A stretch of 8,146 nt of DNA from Bacteroidales bacterium. GTDB lineage: Bacteria; Bacteroidota; Bacteroidia; Bacteroidales; WCHB1-69. A model generated the notes under the pieces. That model saw only the letters and a list, made by a program, of their open reading frames with translations, ran no database searches and had not been told where the DNA came from. Positions 7,142 to 8,146 of this stretch are shown here, in pieces. The DNA lies in the NCBI GenBank assembly GCA_028684405.1, contig JAQUGA010000108.1, positions 1 to 8,146 of the forward strand, in the 5' to 3' direction. Positions within the stretch are counted from its first letter, which is position 1; every line of letters begins with the position of its first letter. A program made the position numbers and the translations under genes.

Positions 7142-7978
7142 CTAAATTGCTTTGTCTGTAAAATTGTCTAGTAATTTTAATATTTCTACTTGCTTTAATT
7201 GTCTAGCTAACTGCAGGGGAGACAACCCATGAATATCTGCCTTGTTCTTGTCAAGTCCTTTTGCAAGTAAAAATTTTACAGATTCCACTCTGTTATTTTC
7301 AATCGCCAAATGCAAAGCCGTTTTACCATTGACCGGATAACTACCATTAAGTATCAAAAAACCTTTCGGACGATTAAGAGCATTCTCCATTTGAGTAATG
7401 TCGCCACGTTCTGCACCTTGCATGAACTGAATCTGAGTATCTCTTAGGTCGTTTGTAAAATCAACAGTTGAATAATAATTATCCATTATCATTTCTACGT
7501 CCTCTTTTGATAATACTCCAGAAGATTTTAGCAAAGCGTAAATTTCTGTTTCTTTTATTGCATAGTCAATCGCTTTGTTTCCGTCACAATCATCTGCTTC
7601 GTTGTCTGCTCCATTGTCTATTAGAAATTTTACAAGTTGGAAATCATCCTTCAATACAGCAATCATTAGAGCTGTAAGTTGTCTGGCATCTGTTTCATCA
7701 ATTTCATGCCCTTCTTTTAAGAGCCTTTTAATTTGTGAAATGTCAGCAAATGCAGCAGCTTGAGGAATATTTTTTAATTTGTAACCAAATTTTATGCAAG
7801 TAGTAATTAGTTTCTCTTCGATTGAAATTTGATTAAACTCTTTTCTAACAAGTTTGTCTGCCCAACAAGAGAAAACCCATCCAAAATCTAACTCTTTAAG
7901 ATTATCAGGATTGTCCTCAAGCATATTTACAATCTTGTCCCATTGTTGTGACTCTTGATATTTTGTCAATGATTCCAT
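7142..7978 (-). CDS. Ankyrin-repeat protein
   Basis: This 278-residue protein starts at ATG 7978-7976 and has no signal peptide, so it is probably cytoplasmic. Ankyrin repeats are seen in two blocks. The first covers about residues 72-155 (LTALMIAVLKDDFQLVKFLI and GNKAIDYAI) and the second 184-274 (GKTALHLAIENNRVESVKFL and GLSPLQLARQLKQVEILKLL). The first 70 residues are helical and unassigned. Ankyrin repeats bind protein partners; none is identifiable here, and no catalytic domain is attached. The gene ends 12 bp before the collapsed element E and starts 39 bp after core 8018-8026. Being the most upstream recognisable gene, it is the best candidate for the first cassette of the array. Confidence 0.85.
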   Translation of the reverse strand: MESLTKYQESQQWDKIVNMLEDNPDNLKELDFGWVFSCWADKLVRKEFNQISIEEKLITTCIKFGYKLKNIPQAAAFADISQIKRLLKEGHEIDETDARQLTALMIAVLKDDFQLVKFLIDNGADNEADDCDGNKAIDYAIKETEIYALLKSSGVLSKEDVEMIMDNYYSTVDFTNDLRDTQIQFMQGAERGDITQMENALNRPKGFLILNGSYPVNGKTALHLAIENNRVESVKFLLAKGLDKNKADIHGLSPLQLARQLKQVEILKLLDNFTDKAI

Positions 7979-8017
7979 TTTACTATATGTTGGTGTAGCT
8001 GTGTCGCACTTAACCTT

Positions 8018-8026
8018 GCCGCTAAC
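8018..8026 (-). repeat. Core site at the upstream end of the ankyrin cassette
   Basis: On the minus strand this reads GTTAGCGGC followed by AAGG, matching the GTTNNNNGCAA consensus that opens every other gene unit. It pairs with the ankyrin unit's end core (7121-7129) at 8 of 9 positions. No palindromic arm follows on its upstream side. It could therefore be an attI-like primary site, a collapsed element, or a core whose partner has decayed. Confidence 0.5.
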
Positions 8027-8032
8027 TTGTTT

Positions 8033-8134
8033 TTATGACCCCTTTGTGTCTTTTAAATGTACCATATCTGGTGCATTATGTTTACATTTGCTCTTTTTCG
8101 TGATCATACTTTTTTCGTTTGTTTTTGTCTTCAT
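8033..8134 (-). CDS. Possible small basic protein, 33 residues
   Basis: An open frame starts at ATG 8134-8132 and ends at TAA 8035-8033, a few bases before the ankyrin cassette core. The product begins MKTKTNEKSMITKKSKCKHN and is strongly basic, with no recognisable domain. A second in-frame ATG lies at 8107-8105. It follows a TAnnTTTG-like box so closely that the first ATG would be nearly leaderless. It could be a leader peptide, a small cassette gene or chance; I do not recognise it. Confidence 0.3.
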   Translation of the reverse strand: MKTKTNEKSMITKKSKCKHNAPDMVHLKDTKGS

Positions 8135-8138
8135 CGTA

Positions 8139-8146
8139 CAAAAATA
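8139..8146 (-). promoter_or_regulatory. Candidate Bacteroidota -7 promoter box
   Basis: The minus strand reads TATTTTTG, a full match to TAnnTTTG, the -7 element of the main Bacteroidota sigma factor. The -33 TTTG element would lie outside the window and cannot be checked. It is the only full match I found in the intergenic DNA, and it points into the gene array, so it may drive the ankyrin gene and those after it. Confidence 0.3.

Larger units (their letters stand above)
1..8025 (-). mobile_element. Integron-like gene cassette array without integrase in window
   Basis: Taking the integron cut rule (between G and TT of the GTTNNNN core), the units are 7117-8025 (ankyrin), 6099-7116 (DUF2971), 3746-6098 (secreted protein plus GIY-YIG), 2970-3745 (small lipoprotein), 1990-2969 (lipoprotein), and 1989 leftwards (mcrB-like, incomplete). 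All genes share one orientation, as in integron arrays. The start core of each complete unit is complementary to its own end core, which is the sign of circular cassette intermediates. No recombinase, transposase or terminal repeats of an insertion sequence were found, so the array may be of the integrase-less (CALIN) kind or continue towards an integrase beyond 8146. Confidence 0.6.

Noticed and set aside
1..8146. CRISPR array, insertion sequence, tRNA or rRNA
   Set aside because: The repeats are palindromes with 650-2200 bp of genes between them, not short direct repeats. No transposase, tRNA cloverleaf or rRNA sequence was recognised.

Overview
The window looks like accessory DNA from a member of the Bacteroidota. 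It is AT-rich, and start codons sit behind A/T-rich leaders with no Shine-Dalgarno sequence. Two gene products are lipoproteins, one with acidic residues right after the lipobox cysteine. The one clear promoter-like site fits the Bacteroidota TAnnTTTG box. All seven recognisable genes, and one possible micro-ORF, lie on the minus strand, so the biological reading direction runs from 8146 down to 1.

Layout in reading direction: promoter-like box and a possible 33-residue ORF (8146-8033); ankyrin-repeat protein (7978-7142); DUF2971-type protein (7072-6245); a two-gene unit of a secreted protein with MORN-like repeats (5909-4611) and a GIY-YIG-like protein (4597-4025); lipoprotein of unknown function (3691-3098); second lipoprotein (2889-2110); and an McrB-like AAA+ NTPase with an EVE/PUA-like front part (1950 to beyond position 1). 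These genes are unrelated to one another, which is typical of cargo rather than a pathway.

The main signal lies between the genes. Four imperfect-palindrome elements of almost constant length (134-136 bp; 1983-2117, 2962-3095, 3738-3873, 6091-6226) and one collapsed copy (7108-7129) separate successive gene units. In gene orientation each element opens with a core like CCAGCNNNNAAC and closes with GTTNNNNGCAA. The four variable core bases do not pair across an element (about 6 of 16 positions in the four full elements). They pair perfectly across the gene unit between two elements: 16 of 16 in four units, one of which carries an extra T, and 3 of 4 in the fifth. In integrons the first bases of a cassette complement its own attC R'' core because the junction closes on itself when the cassette circularises. 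I infer that this is an array of mobile gene cassettes with attC-like sites. The cores are looser than the classical RYYYAAC/GTTRRRY, and no integrase lies in the window.

The genes probably do not work together biochemically. What they share is the recombination system that assembled them. Some look like defence or genome-conflict functions (McrB-like, possibly GIY-YIG and DUF2971), others like envelope or secreted functions (two lipoproteins and the MORN-like protein).
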